DNA from: Metapseudomonas otitidis
GTDB lineage: Bacteria > Pseudomonadota > Gammaproteobacteria > Pseudomonadales > Pseudomonadaceae
Direction of reading: 5' to 3'
Length of the DNA: 64,000 nucleotides
Assembly (NCBI RefSeq): GCF_900111835.1
Contig: NZ_FOJP01000025.1
Span: 25,730-89,729, forward strand
Of the stretch, positions 1-8,484 are shown in pieces. The notes beneath the pieces were generated by a model that was given only the letters and a program-made list of their open reading frames with translations, was not told where the DNA came from and searched no databases. The position numbers and the translations under genes were made by a program. Within the stretch, counting starts at the first letter, position 1. Every line of letters begins with the position of its first letter.

Positions 1-546
1 GCTGTCGGTGCTGTGGATGAAACGGCGCTGGCCCTCGTTGGGCGGCAGGCCGCCGAAGCCGGCGTGGCTGTAGAGCACCGGCAGCAGGGTCAGGCCGATG
101 CCGCTGTCGCGGGCGGCGCGGCTGATGCACAGTGCCAGCTCCGCAGGGTCGGCATAGGGACGGCCGGCTGGGTCGTGGTGCACGTAGTGGAACTCGGCCA
201 CGGCGGTGTAGCCGGCCTTGAGCATCTCAACGTAGAGCTGGCGGGCGATCACCTCCATCTGCTCGGGGCTGAGGCGGCCTACCAGGCGGTACATCAGCTC
301 ACGCCAGGTCCAGAAGCTGTCATTGGGGTTGCCCGCCACCTCGGCCAGGCCGGCCATGGCCCGCTGGAAGGCGTGGGAGTGCAGGTTGGGCATGCCCGGC
401 AGCACCGGCCCGTGGAGCCGCTCGGCGCCCTCGGAACCGGCATCGGGGAGGACCTGTTCAAGCAGGCCGGAAGCCCCGACCTCGAAGCGGACATTACGTG
501 CCCAGCCCGAGGGCAGGAGGGCTCGTTCAGCGTGGAAGGCAGGCAT
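1..546 (-). CDS. hutF: Formimidoylglutamate deiminase HutF, 3' part cut by window edge
   Basis: HutF hydrolyses N-formimino-L-glutamate to N-formyl-L-glutamate and ammonia, the penultimate step of the five-step histidine pathway; HutG then finishes. The frame starts at ATG 546 and stays open to the window edge, giving the first 182 residues. The N-terminus (MPAFHAERALLPSGWARNV) is followed by LPGMPNLHSHAFQRAMAG, the His-x-His metal site of the amidohydrolase superfamily, and by a conserved LYVEMLKAGYTAVAEFHYVH segment. It diverges from hutC and shares a 162-base control region holding a HutC-type operator, so repression by HutC is likely. The family is usually about 450 residues, so most of the C-terminal half lies outside the window. 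Confidence 0.93.
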   Translation of the reverse strand, partial: MPAFHAERALLPSGWARNVRFEVGASGLLEQVLPDAGSEGAERLHGPVLPGMPNLHSHAFQRAMAGLAEVAGNPNDSFWTWRELMYRLVGRLSPEQMEVIARQLYVEMLKAGYTAVAEFHYVHHDPAGRPYADPAELALCISRAARDSGIGLTLLPVLYSHAGFGGLPPNEGQRRFIHSTDS

Positions 547-575
547 GGCGCGGGCTCCCGGTGAGTGGTCTTATT

Positions 576-591
576 TGTATATACATATACA
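576..591. promoter_or_regulatory. HutC-type operator between hutF and hutC
   Basis: TGTATATACATATACA occupies this stretch; its first ten bases, TGTATATACA, are a perfect palindrome. It matches the TGTA-N2-TACA core known for HutC in Pseudomonas and resembles the second site at 2283-2296. It lies 30 bases upstream of the hutF start and 118 bases upstream of the hutC start, so one repressor could control both divergent transcripts and autoregulate itself. HutC binding is inferred; urocanate is the known inducer of the family. Confidence 0.75.
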
Positions 592-708
592 GACGTTGTA
601 GGGCGCCGTAAACTTGCGCCTGTCCGTGCTTGTCCGCCGGTGTCGAATCCGGTACATGCCGGTAGCGGGTGCCTGCCTGGTGCCTGCCGTTTCCACAAGG
701 AGATTCCC

Positions 709-1461
709 GTGTCCCCATCGCCCTCCGCGCCGTCCTCCCTGGCCGCCCAGATCGGTGACGCCCCCGCGCCGCTGTACGCCCGGGTGAAGCAGATGATCAC
801 CCAGCAGATCCAGTCCGGCGCCTGGCCGCCGCACTACCGGGTGCCATCGGAGAGCGAGCTGGTGAGCGAGCTGGGCTTCAGCCGCATGACCATCAACCGC
901 GCCCTGCGCGAGCTGACCGCCGATGGCCTGCTGGTGCGCATGCAGGGCGTGGGCACTTTCGTCGCCGAGCCCAAGGGCCAGGCCGCGCTGTTCGAGGTGC
1001 ACAACATCGCCGAGGAGATCGCCGCCCGTGGTCACCGCCACCACTGCGTGGTGGTCAGCCTGCAGGAAGAGCAGGCCGGCCCCGAGCGCGCCCTGGCGCT
1101 GGACCTGCGCGAAGGCCAGCGGGTGTTCCACTCGCGCATCGTGCACTTCGAGAACGACGTGCCGGTGCAGATCGAGGACCGCTACGTGAACCCCGCCGTG
1201 GCACCCGACTACCTGGCCCAGGATTTCACCCGCCAGACGCCCCACGCCTACCTGTCCCAGATCGCCCCACTCACCGAGGGCGAGCACGTGGTGGAGGCCA
1301 TCCTCGCCGACGCCGACGAGTGCCGCCTGCTGCAGATCGAACGGGGCGAGCCCTGCCTGCTGATCCGCCGCCGCACCTGGTCCGGGCGCAACACCGTCAC
1401 CAGCGCCCGCCTGCTGTACCCCGGCTCGCGTTACCGCCTCGAAGGACGCTTCGGCTCATGA
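709..1461 (+). CDS. hutC: Histidine utilisation repressor HutC (GntR family)
   Basis: HutC represses hut genes and is released by urocanate. The 250-residue protein has an N-terminal GntR winged helix (about residues 20-85, with RVPSESELVSELGFSRMTIN as the recognition region) and a C-terminal UTRA ligand-binding domain (about 100-245, including RVFHSRIVHFENDVPVQIED). The start chosen is GTG 709, behind AAGGAGAT at a good distance; the longer open frame from 565 would run through the operator and adds a sequence unlike the family. Its stop overlaps the hutD start (ATGA), so the two genes are translationally coupled. Confidence 0.95.
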   Translation: MSPSPSAPSSLAAQIGDAPAPLYARVKQMITQQIQSGAWPPHYRVPSESELVSELGFSRMTINRALRELTADGLLVRMQGVGTFVAEPKGQAALFEVHNIAEEIAARGHRHHCVVVSLQEEQAGPERALALDLREGQRVFHSRIVHFENDVPVQIEDRYVNPAVAPDYLAQDFTRQTPHAYLSQIAPLTEGEHVVEAILADADECRLLQIERGEPCLLIRRRTWSGRNTVTSARLLYPGSRYRLEGRFGS

Positions 1462-2030
1462 ACCGCATCCGCCTGCTCAAGGCAACCGACTACCCGCGCA
1501 TGCCGTGGAAGAACGGCGCCGGCTCCACCCTGGAGATCCTCCGGGATGCCGGGGACGGCCTCGACGGCTTCGGCTGGCGCCTGTCCATCGCCGATGTCGG
1601 CCAGTCCGGCCCGTTTTCCGCCTTCACCGGCTACCAGCGCGTCATCACCGTGCTGGAAGGTGCCGGCATGCGCCTGACCGTGGACGGCCAGCCTTCCCGC
1701 GACCTGGGCCCGCTGGATGCCTTCGCCTTCGACGGCGGGGCGGCCGTGGACTGCACCCTCATCGACGGGCCGGTCCGCGACTTCAACCTCATCTACGCCC
1801 CCGCGCGCTACGCCGCCCGCTTGCAGTGGCTGCGCCTCGACGGGCCGCAGTCGCTGTTCAGCGATGCCGACCACCTGCTGCTGTTCGCCGCCGAAGCAGG
1901 CGCTGGCCTCCAGGGCGGCCCGCTGCTGGAACGCCATGACTGCCTGCACCTTGAGCGCTCGGGCGGCCTGTCCGAGGTCCGTCTCGAGGGGGCCGGCACC
2001 CTCTGCCTGATCGAGCTGCTGGCGCGCTGA
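1458..2030 (+). CDS. hutD: HutD/Ves family cupin
   Basis: HutD is a small beta-barrel protein of the HutD/Ves family found in proteobacterial hut loci. Its biochemical role is not settled; in P. fluorescens it has been proposed to bind formylglutamate and limit pathway overactivity. The 190-residue product carries the family signature at its N-terminus (KATDYPRMPWKNGAGSTLEI) followed by RLSIADVGQSGPFSAFTGY and a cupin-like fold. It starts at ATG 1458, overlapping the hutC stop by four bases, so it is made with the repressor. Confidence 0.93.
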   Translation: MNRIRLLKATDYPRMPWKNGAGSTLEILRDAGDGLDGFGWRLSIADVGQSGPFSAFTGYQRVITVLEGAGMRLTVDGQPSRDLGPLDAFAFDGGAAVDCTLIDGPVRDFNLIYAPARYAARLQWLRLDGPQSLFSDADHLLLFAAEAGAGLQGGPLLERHDCLHLERSGGLSEVRLEGAGTLCLIELLAR

Positions 2031-2262
2031 GGCGCGCCCGACCTTCCCTGCGTTCCCCACGCTGCTCGCCTTTACCGGGCACCCCCGTCTGTCTGCCTCC
2101 CACTGTTACCGAACGCCTCAACGGTGTGCGGTGCTGCTCCCGAATGATGCGCCGCTGCCCCAGGTAGCGGTCGGATCGGCTGCCTCCCAGCAAACCGTAG
2201 GTGCCTGCCCGGGCCAGGAAATCCGGCGCTTCTCGCCGTCATGCAGGCGCAGCGGAGCGGGT

Positions 2263-2278
2263 TGGTCCCTGAATTGCA
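2263..2278 (+). promoter_or_regulatory. Sigma-54 (-24/-12) promoter of the hut structural operon
   Basis: TGGTCCC-N4-TTGCA fits the sigma-54 consensus TGGCACG-N4-TTGCW, with the invariant GG at 2264-2265 and GC at 2276-2277 exactly ten bases apart. Initiation is predicted near 2289, inside the HutC operator at 2283-2296. hut promoters of Pseudomonas are known to need RpoN and the CbrAB activator. A TGTTAC half site at 2104-2109 resembles the CbrB recognition half site, but its partner is poor. The rest of the 318-base gap between hutD and the next gene shows no gene. Confidence 0.72.
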
Positions 2279-2282
2279 TATG

Positions 2283-2296
2283 CTTGTATGTACAAG
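2283..2296. promoter_or_regulatory. HutC operator upstream of the hut structural operon
   Basis: CTTGTATGTACAAG has six-base arms CTTGTA/TACAAG around a two-base centre and equals the HutC site described for Pseudomonas hut promoters. It sits right over the start site predicted from the adjacent -24/-12 element, which suggests direct blocking of sigma-54 transcription by HutC until urocanate accumulates. Confidence 0.82.
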
Positions 2297-2348
2297 TAGA
2301 TACGTGTCTGTTCCTGAGCCCTGAACAATCTGTAACCGGAGACGCGCG

Positions 2349-3674
2349 ATGCCTGGCAACCTTTCAGCGACTGCACAGCCGAACCGCACCCTGGCACTCG
2401 TCCGCCTGCTGGGCTACAGCGCCATCGGCCTCGTGCTGTTCTTCGTTCCGTTCGAGATCGCCGGCCGTTCCACCATCCTGATCGACCACGCCGCCTCGGC
2501 CCTGCAGGTGCACGCGCGCCCGCTGGTCATCGGCCTGGCGTTGCTCTTCATGCTCTACGGCGCCATCGAGCCCTGGCGCAGCGGGCGCTGGCGCCAGGGC
2601 GTCACCCACCTGGTGTTCAGCGTCCTCAAGGGCGTCGGCTTGCTGGTCGGCGTCGCCTACCTGTTCCAGGTGGGGCCCGCCGCCGTCTATGAGCCGGGCA
2701 TGCTGCCGTTCCTCTTCGACAAGCTGGTGCTGAGCCTGGCCCTGATCGTGCCGCTGGGGGCCCTGGCGCTGGTGTTCCTCATCGGCTTCGGCCTGCTGGA
2801 GCTGGTGGGCGTGCTGATGCAGCCGGTGATGCGTCCCATCTGGCGGACCCCGGGCAAGTCGGCCATCGACGCCGTGGCCTCCTTCGTCGGCAGCTACTCC
2901 GTCGGACTGCTGATCACCGACCGCATGTACCAGCAGGGCCACTACAGCGTGCGTGAGGCCGCCATCATCGCTACCGGGTTCTCCACGGTGTCGGCGCCCT
3001 TCATGGTGATCATCGCCAAGACCCTCGGCCTGATGGGGCAATGGAACCTCTACTTCTGGGGCGCCATGCTGGTGACCTTCGCCGTGACCGCCGTCAGCGC
3101 GCGGATCTATCCGCTGTCGCGGCTGCCGTCCGAGGGCCGGGCCGAACCGCCGCTGGCACCCGGTGCCAGCCGCCTGGCCAGTGCCTGGCGCGCCGGGCTG
3201 GAACAGGCGGCCCAGGCCCCGACGCTGGCATCGGCCCTGCGGGAAACCTTCGTCGATGGCCTGCGCATGACCGCCGCCATCCTGCCCAGCATCCTCGCCG
3301 TCGGGCTCCTCGGGTTGCTGGCCGCCCGCTACACGCCGCTGTTCGACGCCGTCGGCCTGCTGCTCTATCCCGTCACCTGGCTGCTGGGCCTGGGCGAGCC
3401 GATGGTGGTGGCCCGCGCCCTCGCCGCCGGCCTGGCCGAGATGTTCCTGCCGGCGATGCTGCTCAAGGACGCCGACGTGCTGGTGCGCTTCGTCACCGCC
3501 ATCGTGTCCGTCAGCAGCGTGCTGTTCCTGTCCGCCTCGATCCCCTGCGTGCTGGCCACGCGGATCCCGCTCCGCCTGCGGGACCTGCTGCTGGTCTGGC
3601 TGCAGCGCACCCTTCTCAGCCTGGTGTTCAGCGTGCCGCTGGCCTACCTGGCGCAATTCCTGGGCTGGCTGTGA
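2349..3674 (+). CDS. YjiH-like membrane protein with nucleoside-recognition (Gate) domain, first gene of the hut operon
   Basis: A 441-residue polytopic membrane protein related to the YjiH / nucleoside-recognition GATE family. Hydrophobic helices appear from about residue 22 ([13 protein letters not shown]) to the C-terminus ([20 protein letters not shown]). Family-type segments include [20 protein letters not shown] and a later [20 protein letters not shown]. It starts at ATG 2349 behind CCGGAGA and is the first gene after the sigma-54/HutC control region, 38 bases before hutU, so it is probably induced by histidine or urocanate. Location suggests transport or efflux of a hut substrate or intermediate, but that is inference; the biochemical role of this family is poorly known. 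Confidence 0.75.
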   Translation: MPGNLSATAQPNRTLALVRLLGYSAIGLVLFFVPFEIAGRSTILIDHAASALQVHARPLVIGLALLFMLYGAIEPWRSGRWRQGVTHLVFSVLKGVGLLVGVAYLFQVGPAAVYEPGMLPFLFDKLVLSLALIVPLGALALVFLIGFGLLELVGVLMQPVMRPIWRTPGKSAIDAVASFVGSYSVGLLITDRMYQQGHYSVREAAIIATGFSTVSAPFMVIIAKTLGLMGQWNLYFWGAMLVTFAVTAVSARIYPLSRLPSEGRAEPPLAPGASRLASAWRAGLEQAAQAPTLASALRETFVDGLRMTAAILPSILAVGLLGLLAARYTPLFDAVGLLLYPVTWLLGLGEPMVVARALAAGLAEMFLPAMLLKDADVLVRFVTAIVSVSSVLFLSASIPCVLATRIPLRLRDLLLVWLQRTLLSLVFSVPLAYLAQFLGWL

Positions 3675-3712
3675 GCCGCCCGAACATCCATCCACCTTCG
3701 CTGGAGACTGCC

Positions 3713-5383
3713 ATGACCAAGTACCGCGACATCGAGATCCGCGCCCCGCGCGGCACCACCCTCAACGCCCGGAGCTGGCTCACCGAAGCCCCGCTGCGCA
3801 TGTTGATGAACAACCTCGACCCCGAGGTGGCGGAGAACCCGAAGGAGCTGGTGGTGTACGGCGGCATCGGCCGCGCCGCGCGCAACTGGGAATGCTTCGA
3901 CGCCATCGTCGACAGCCTGAAGAAGCTCGGCGACGACGAGACCCTGCTGGTGCAGTCCGGCAAGCCGGTGGGGGTGTTCCGCACCCACGCCGACGCCCCC
4001 CGCGTGCTGATCGCCAACTCCAACCTGGTGCCGCACTGGGCCACCTGGGAGCACTTCAACGAACTGGATGCCAAGGGCCTGGCCATGTACGGCCAGATGA
4101 CCGCCGGCAGCTGGATCTACATCGGCAGCCAGGGCATCGTCCAGGGCACCTATGAAACCTTCGTCGAGGCCGGCCGCCAGCACTACAACGGCGACCTCAA
4201 GGGCCGCTGGGTGCTCACCGCCGGCCTGGGCGGCATGGGCGGCGCCCAGCCCCTGGCCGCGACCCTGGCCGGGGCCTGCTCGCTGAACATCGAGTGCCAG
4301 CAGAGCCGCATCGACTTCCGCCTGAAGACCCGCTACGTGGACGAGCAGGCCAAGGACCTCGATGACGCCCTGGCACGCATCGCCCGCTACACCGCCGAAG
4401 GCAAGGCCATCTCCATCGCCCTGCACGGCAACGCCGCCGAAATCCTCCCGGAGCTGGTGCGCCGAGGCGTGCGCCCGGACATGGTCACCGACCAGACCAG
4501 CGCCCACGACCCGCTCAACGGCTACCTGCCCGCCGGCTGGACCTGGGAGCAGTACCGCGACCGCGCGCAGACCGACCCGGCCGGCGTGGTCAAGGCCGCC
4601 AAGCAGTCCATGGCCTTGCACGTGCGCGCCATGCTCGACTTCCAGAAGCAGGGCATCCCCACCTTCGACTACGGCAACAACATCCGCCAGATGGCCCAGG
4701 ACGAGGGCGTGACCAATGCCTTCGACTTCCCCGGCTTCGTCCCGGCCTACATCCGCCCGCTGTTCTGCCGGGGCATCGGCCCGTTCCGCTGGGCCGCGCT
4801 CTCCGGTGACCCGCAGGACATCTACAAGACCGACGCCAAGGTGAAGGAGCTGATCCCCGACGACACCCACCTGCACCGCTGGCTGGACATGGCCCGCGAG
4901 CGCATCGCCTTCCAGGGCCTGCCGGCGCGTATCTGCTGGGTCGGCCTGGGCCTGCGCGCCAAGCTGGGCCTGGCCTTCAACGAAATGGTGCGCTCGGGCG
5001 AACTGTCCGCACCGGTGGTGATCGGCCGCGACCACCTGGACTCCGGCTCGGTGGCCAGCCCCAACCGTGAGACCGAAGCCATGGCCGACGGCTCCGACGC
5101 CGTCTCCGACTGGCCGCTGCTCAACGCCTTGCTCAACACCGCCAGCGGCGCCACCTGGGTGTCGCTGCACCATGGCGGCGGCGTGGGCATGGGCTTCTCC
5201 CAGCACTCCGGCGTGGTGATCGTCTGCGACGGCACCGACGCCGCTGCCGCGCGCATCGCCCGCGTGCTGACCAACGACCCGGCCACCGGCGTCATGCGCC
5301 ATGCCGATGCTGGCTACGCTGTGGCCATCGATTGCGCCCGCGAGCAGGGCCTGAACCTGCCCATGATCGGCAAGGGGGAATAA
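3713..5383 (+). CDS. hutU: Urocanate hydratase HutU
   Basis: HutU adds water to urocanate to form 4-imidazolone-5-propionate using tightly bound NAD+ as an electrophile. The 556-residue length matches P. putida urocanase (about 557). Seen motifs include the glycine-rich NAD+ region [36 protein letters not shown], and Cys408 in [16 protein letters not shown], the likely counterpart of the active-site cysteine of P. putida. The start ATG 3713 follows GGAGA; upstream in-frame codons lie inside the preceding gene. It is followed after six bases by hutH, indicating one transcript. Confidence 0.98.
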   Translation: MTKYRDIEIRAPRGTTLNARSWLTEAPLRMLMNNLDPEVAENPKELVVYGGIGRAARNWECFDAIVDSLKKLGDDETLLVQSGKPVGVFRTHADAPRVLIANSNLVPHWATWEHFNELDAKGLAMYGQMTAGSWIYIGSQGIVQGTYETFVEAGRQHYNGDLKGRWVLTAGLGGMGGAQPLAATLAGACSLNIECQQSRIDFRLKTRYVDEQAKDLDDALARIARYTAEGKAISIALHGNAAEILPELVRRGVRPDMVTDQTSAHDPLNGYLPAGWTWEQYRDRAQTDPAGVVKAAKQSMALHVRAMLDFQKQGIPTFDYGNNIRQMAQDEGVTNAFDFPGFVPAYIRPLFCRGIGPFRWAALSGDPQDIYKTDAKVKELIPDDTHLHRWLDMARERIAFQGLPARICWVGLGLRAKLGLAFNEMVRSGELSAPVVIGRDHLDSGSVASPNRETEAMADGSDAVSDWPLLNALLNTASGATWVSLHHGGGVGMGFSQHSGVVIVCDGTDAAAARIARVLTNDPATGVMRHADAGYAVAIDCAREQGLNLPMIGKGE

Positions 5384-5389
5384 GCCGAA

Positions 5390-6922
5390 ATGAATGCCTT
5401 GCACCTCACTCCCGGCCACCTGACCCTGGCCCAGCTGCGCGCCGCCTTCCAGCAGCCCCAGCGCATCACCCTCGACGCCTCGGCCGATGCGCCCATCGCC
5501 GCCAGCGTCGGCTGCGTCGAAGCGATCATCGCCGAGGGCCGCACCGCCTACGGCATCAACACCGGGTTCGGCCTGCTGGCCTCCACCCGTATCGCCCCCC
5601 ATGACCTGGAGAAGCTGCAGCGCTCCCTGGTGCTGTCCCACGCCGCCGGTGTCGGCGAGGCGCTGGACGACGCTATGGTGCGGCTGATCATGCTGCTCAA
5701 GGTCAACAGCCTGGCGCGCGGCTTCTCCGGTATCCGCCGCACGGTGATCGACGCCCTGGTAGCGCTGCTCAACGCCGAGGTCTATCCGCACATCCCGCTC
5801 AAGGGCTCGGTCGGTGCCTCCGGTGACCTGGCGCCGCTGGCGCATATGTCCCTGGTGCTGCTCGGCGAGAGCCGCGCCCGCCACAAGGGCCAGTGGCTGC
5901 CCGCCCGCGAAGCCCTGGCCATCGCCGGGCTGGAGCCGCTGACCCTGGCCGCCAAGGAAGGGCTGGCGCTGCTCAACGGCACCCAGGCGTCCACCGCCTA
6001 CGCCCTGCGCGGGCTGTTCGAGGCTGAGGACCTGTTCGCCGCTGCCACCGTCTGCGGCAGCCTCAGTGTCGAGGCCATGCTCGGCTCGCGAGCACCGTTC
6101 GACGCGCGCATTCATGCCGCCCGTGGCCAGCGCGGCCAGGTGGACGTGGCGGCGGCGTACCGCGAACTGCTCACCGCCAGCAGCGAGATCGCCCGCTCCC
6201 ACGAGAAGTGCGACAAGGTCCAGGACCCGTATTCCCTGCGCTGCCAGCCCCAGGTCATGGGCGCCTGCCTGACCCAGCTGCGCCAGGCCGCCGAGGTGCT
6301 GGAGATCGAAGCCAACGCGGTTTCCGACAACCCCCTGGTGTTCGCGGAGGAGGGCGACGTGGTGTCCGGCGGCAACTTCCACGCCGAGCCGGTGGCCATG
6401 GCCGCCGACAACCTGGCCCTGGCCATTGCCGAGATAGGCTCGCTGTCCGAGCGGCGCATCTCGCTGATGATGGACATGCACATGTCCCAGCTGCCGCCCT
6501 TCCTGGTGGAGAACGGTGGGGTCAACTCGGGCTTCATGATCGCCCAGGTCACCGCCGCCGCCCTGGCCAGCGACAACAAGGCCCTGGCCCATCCCCACAG
6601 CGTCGACAGCCTGCCCACCTCGGCCAACCAGGAGGACCACGTGTCCATGGCGCCGAACGCCGGCAAGCGCCTCTGGGCCATGGCCGAGAACGTGCGCGGC
6701 ATCCTCGCCATCGAGTGGCTGGGGGCCTGCCAGGGGCTGGACTTCCGCACCGGCCTGAAAACCTCGCCGAAGCTGGAGCAGGCCCGCACCACCCTGCGCC
6801 AGCAGGTGCCCTACTACCAGGAGGACCGCTTCTTCGCCCCCGACATCGAGGCCGCCAGCGACCTGCTGGCCAGCGGTTGCCTCAACGCCCTGGTGCCAGC
6901 CGGCCTGCTGCCGAGCTTCTGA
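5390..6922 (+). CDS. hutH: Histidine ammonia-lyase HutH
   Basis: HutH removes ammonia from L-histidine to give trans-urocanate, the first committed step of the pathway. The 510-residue protein has the usual length. Residues 143-145 (Ala-Ser-Gly in [15 protein letters not shown]) cyclise autocatalytically to the MIO cofactor. Other family signatures are [12 protein letters not shown] near residue 55, VSDNPLVF near 310 and the C-terminal [16 protein letters not shown]. It lies six bases after hutU. A GC hairpin follows the stop in the gap before hutT. Confidence 0.98.
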   Translation: MNALHLTPGHLTLAQLRAAFQQPQRITLDASADAPIAASVGCVEAIIAEGRTAYGINTGFGLLASTRIAPHDLEKLQRSLVLSHAAGVGEALDDAMVRLIMLLKVNSLARGFSGIRRTVIDALVALLNAEVYPHIPLKGSVGASGDLAPLAHMSLVLLGESRARHKGQWLPAREALAIAGLEPLTLAAKEGLALLNGTQASTAYALRGLFEAEDLFAAATVCGSLSVEAMLGSRAPFDARIHAARGQRGQVDVAAAYRELLTASSEIARSHEKCDKVQDPYSLRCQPQVMGACLTQLRQAAEVLEIEANAVSDNPLVFAEEGDVVSGGNFHAEPVAMAADNLALAIAEIGSLSERRISLMMDMHMSQLPPFLVENGGVNSGFMIAQVTAAALASDNKALAHPHSVDSLPTSANQEDHVSMAPNAGKRLWAMAENVRGILAIEWLGACQGLDFRTGLKTSPKLEQARTTLRQQVPYYQEDRFFAPDIEAASDLLASGCLNALVPAGLLPSF

Positions 6923-6930
6923 GCCCCTTC

Positions 6931-6952
6931 GCCGCCCCGGTCCCGGGGCGGC
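6931..6952 (+). other. Intercistronic GC hairpin between hutH and hutT
   Basis: GCCGCCCCGG and CCGGGGCGGC form a ten-base inverted repeat with only a TC between the arms (a larger loop forms in practice). There is no T-run after it, so it does not look like a strong intrinsic terminator. It may stabilise the upstream hutUH message or lower expression downstream. Confidence 0.5.
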
Positions 6953-6974
6953 TCCATGCCTGCCTCTGCATGAC

Positions 6975-6982
6975 AAGAACAA
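6975..6982 (+). promoter_or_regulatory. Crc/Hfq-type CA motif before hutT
   Basis: AAGAACAA fits the AAnAAnAA catabolite-activity motif bound by Hfq with Crc on Pseudomonas mRNAs. It lies just ahead of the ribosome binding site (CAGGAGAG) and 17 bases before the hutT start, the usual position for blocking translation when preferred carbon sources are present. Binding is not shown here. Confidence 0.5.
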
Positions 6983-6998
6983 TCAGGAGAGCAATGGA

Positions 6999-8393
6999 AT
7001 GACCACGTCACACTCTTCCCTCCAGCGAGGCCTGAGCGCCCGCCACATCCGCTTCATCGCCCTGGGCTCGGCCATCGGCACCGGCCTGTTCTACGGCTCC
7101 GCCTCGGCCATCCAGATGGCCGGCCCTTCCGTGCTGCTGGCCTACCTGGTGGCCGGTGTCGCGGTGTACATGGTGATGCGCGCCCTCGGCGAAATGGCCG
7201 TGCGCAACCCCACGCCCGGCGCCTTCGCCGAATACGCCAGCACCTACATCGGTCCGCTGGCCGGGTTCATCACCGGCTGGACCTATGCGTTCGAGATGGT
7301 GATCGTCTGCCTCGCCGACGTGACCGCCTTCGGCATCTACATGGGGTTCTGGTTTCCCGACGTGCCCCGCTGGATCTGGGTGTTGTCGATCATCTGCTTC
7401 ATCGGCGCGCTGAACCTGTGCACGGTGAAGGTCTTCGGTGAGCTGGAGTTCTGGCTGTCGCTGATCAAGGTCGGGGCCATCGTCGCCATGATCCTCGGCG
7501 GCTTCGGCATCATGCTCTACGGTTTCGGCCTGGAGACCGGCCATGCCGGCACCGGTCTCGAGAACCTCTGGCAGCACGGCGGTTTCATGCCCCATGGTTT
7601 CGGTGGCCTGGTGGCCTCCCTGGCCGTGGTGGTGTTCGCCTTCGGCGGCATCGAGATCATCGGCGTGACCGCTGCCGAAGCCCGCGACCCGCAGAAGGTC
7701 ATCCCCCGTGCGGTGAACGCGGTGCCGGTGCGCATCCTGCTGTTCTACGTGCTGACCCTGTTCGTGCTCATGGCGATCTTCCCCTGGCCGCAGATCGGCA
7801 CCCAGGGCAGTCCCTTCGTGCAGATCTTCGACGGGCTGGGCATCGGCTCGGCCGCCATGATCCTCAACCTGGTGGTGATCTCCGCCGCCGTGTCGGCCAT
7901 CAACAGCGACGTATTCGGCGCTGGTCGCATGCTCTATGGACTGGCGCTGCAAGGCCAGGCGCCGTCCGGCTTCGCCCGGGTCTCGCGCCATGGCGTGCCC
8001 TGGCTGACCGTGGTGGTGATGGCCGGCGCACTGCTGATCGGCGTGGTGCTGAACTACCTGATCCCGGAGCGGGTGTTCCTGCTGATCGCCTCCATCGCCA
8101 CCTTCGCCACCGTCTGGGTCTGGCTGATGATCCTCGTTTCCCAGGTGGCCATGCGTCGGCGCATGAGCCCGGCCGAACAGCAGGCATTGGCGTTCAAGGT
8201 GCCGTTCTGGCCGGTGGGACCGGTCCTGGCCATCGCCTTCATGCTGTTCATCTTCGCCGTGCTGGGCTGGTTCCCGAAGACCCAGATGGCGCTGTTGGTG
8301 GGGCTGGTGTGGATTGCACTGCTGGTGCTCGCCTACTGGCTCTGGGTGCGTCCGTCGGGCCGCGAGCCCGAGCCGCTCGCCGAACTGCCTTGA
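6999..8393 (+). CDS. hutT: Histidine permease HutT (APC family)
   Basis: A 464-residue amino acid permease with about 12 predicted membrane helices. The N-terminus shows the amino acid transporter signature [19 protein letters not shown] (about residues 17-35), followed by [18 protein letters not shown]. It is of the HutT/ProY type in the amino acid-polyamine-organocation family, and its place between hutH and hutI points to L-histidine uptake. The start ATG 6999 has CAGGAGAG upstream. Gaps on both sides are longer than elsewhere in the operon and hold GC hairpins, so its expression may be set separately from the enzymes. Confidence 0.92.
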   Translation: MTTSHSSLQRGLSARHIRFIALGSAIGTGLFYGSASAIQMAGPSVLLAYLVAGVAVYMVMRALGEMAVRNPTPGAFAEYASTYIGPLAGFITGWTYAFEMVIVCLADVTAFGIYMGFWFPDVPRWIWVLSIICFIGALNLCTVKVFGELEFWLSLIKVGAIVAMILGGFGIMLYGFGLETGHAGTGLENLWQHGGFMPHGFGGLVASLAVVVFAFGGIEIIGVTAAEARDPQKVIPRAVNAVPVRILLFYVLTLFVLMAIFPWPQIGTQGSPFVQIFDGLGIGSAAMILNLVVISAAVSAINSDVFGAGRMLYGLALQGQAPSGFARVSRHGVPWLTVVVMAGALLIGVVLNYLIPERVFLLIASIATFATVWVWLMILVSQVAMRRRMSPAEQQALAFKVPFWPVGPVLAIAFMLFIFAVLGWFPKTQMALLVGLVWIALLVLAYWLWVRPSGREPEPLAELP

Positions 8394-8400
8394 ACCCCGT

Positions 8401-8421
8401 GCCGCCCGCAATGCGGGCGGC
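8401..8421 (+). other. Intercistronic GC hairpin between hutT and hutI
   Basis: GCCGCCCGC and GCGGGCGGC form a nine-base perfect stem with an AAT loop, eight bases after the hutT stop and without a following T-run. It resembles the hairpin in the hutH-hutT gap and could act as an mRNA stabiliser or weak attenuator. Confidence 0.5.
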
Positions 8422-8439
8422 CTCATCCATGGAGGATCC

Positions 8440-8484
8440 ATGACCCTCGCCCATTCCAGCCATGCAAAGGGCCCACGATCATGA
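8440..8484 (+). CDS. Possible 14-codon leader peptide coupled to hutI
   Basis: ATG at 8440 is preceded by GGAGG five bases upstream, the best ribosome site in the gap. It opens a frame of 14 codons ([14 protein letters not shown]) whose TGA overlaps the hutI start codon as ATGA. hutI itself has only a weak AAAGGG upstream. Reading this short frame could deliver ribosomes to hutI by termination-reinitiation. The peptide is two histidines rich out of fourteen residues, which is suggestive but not strong. It could also be a chance frame. Confidence 0.4.
   Translation: MTLAHSSHAKGPRS

Noticed and set aside
3644..6982. A very long open frame on the minus strand opposite hutU and hutH
   Set aside because: It is antisense to two certain genes, is rich in His, Gln, Gly and Ala as expected of a GC-rich shadow, and shows no domain.
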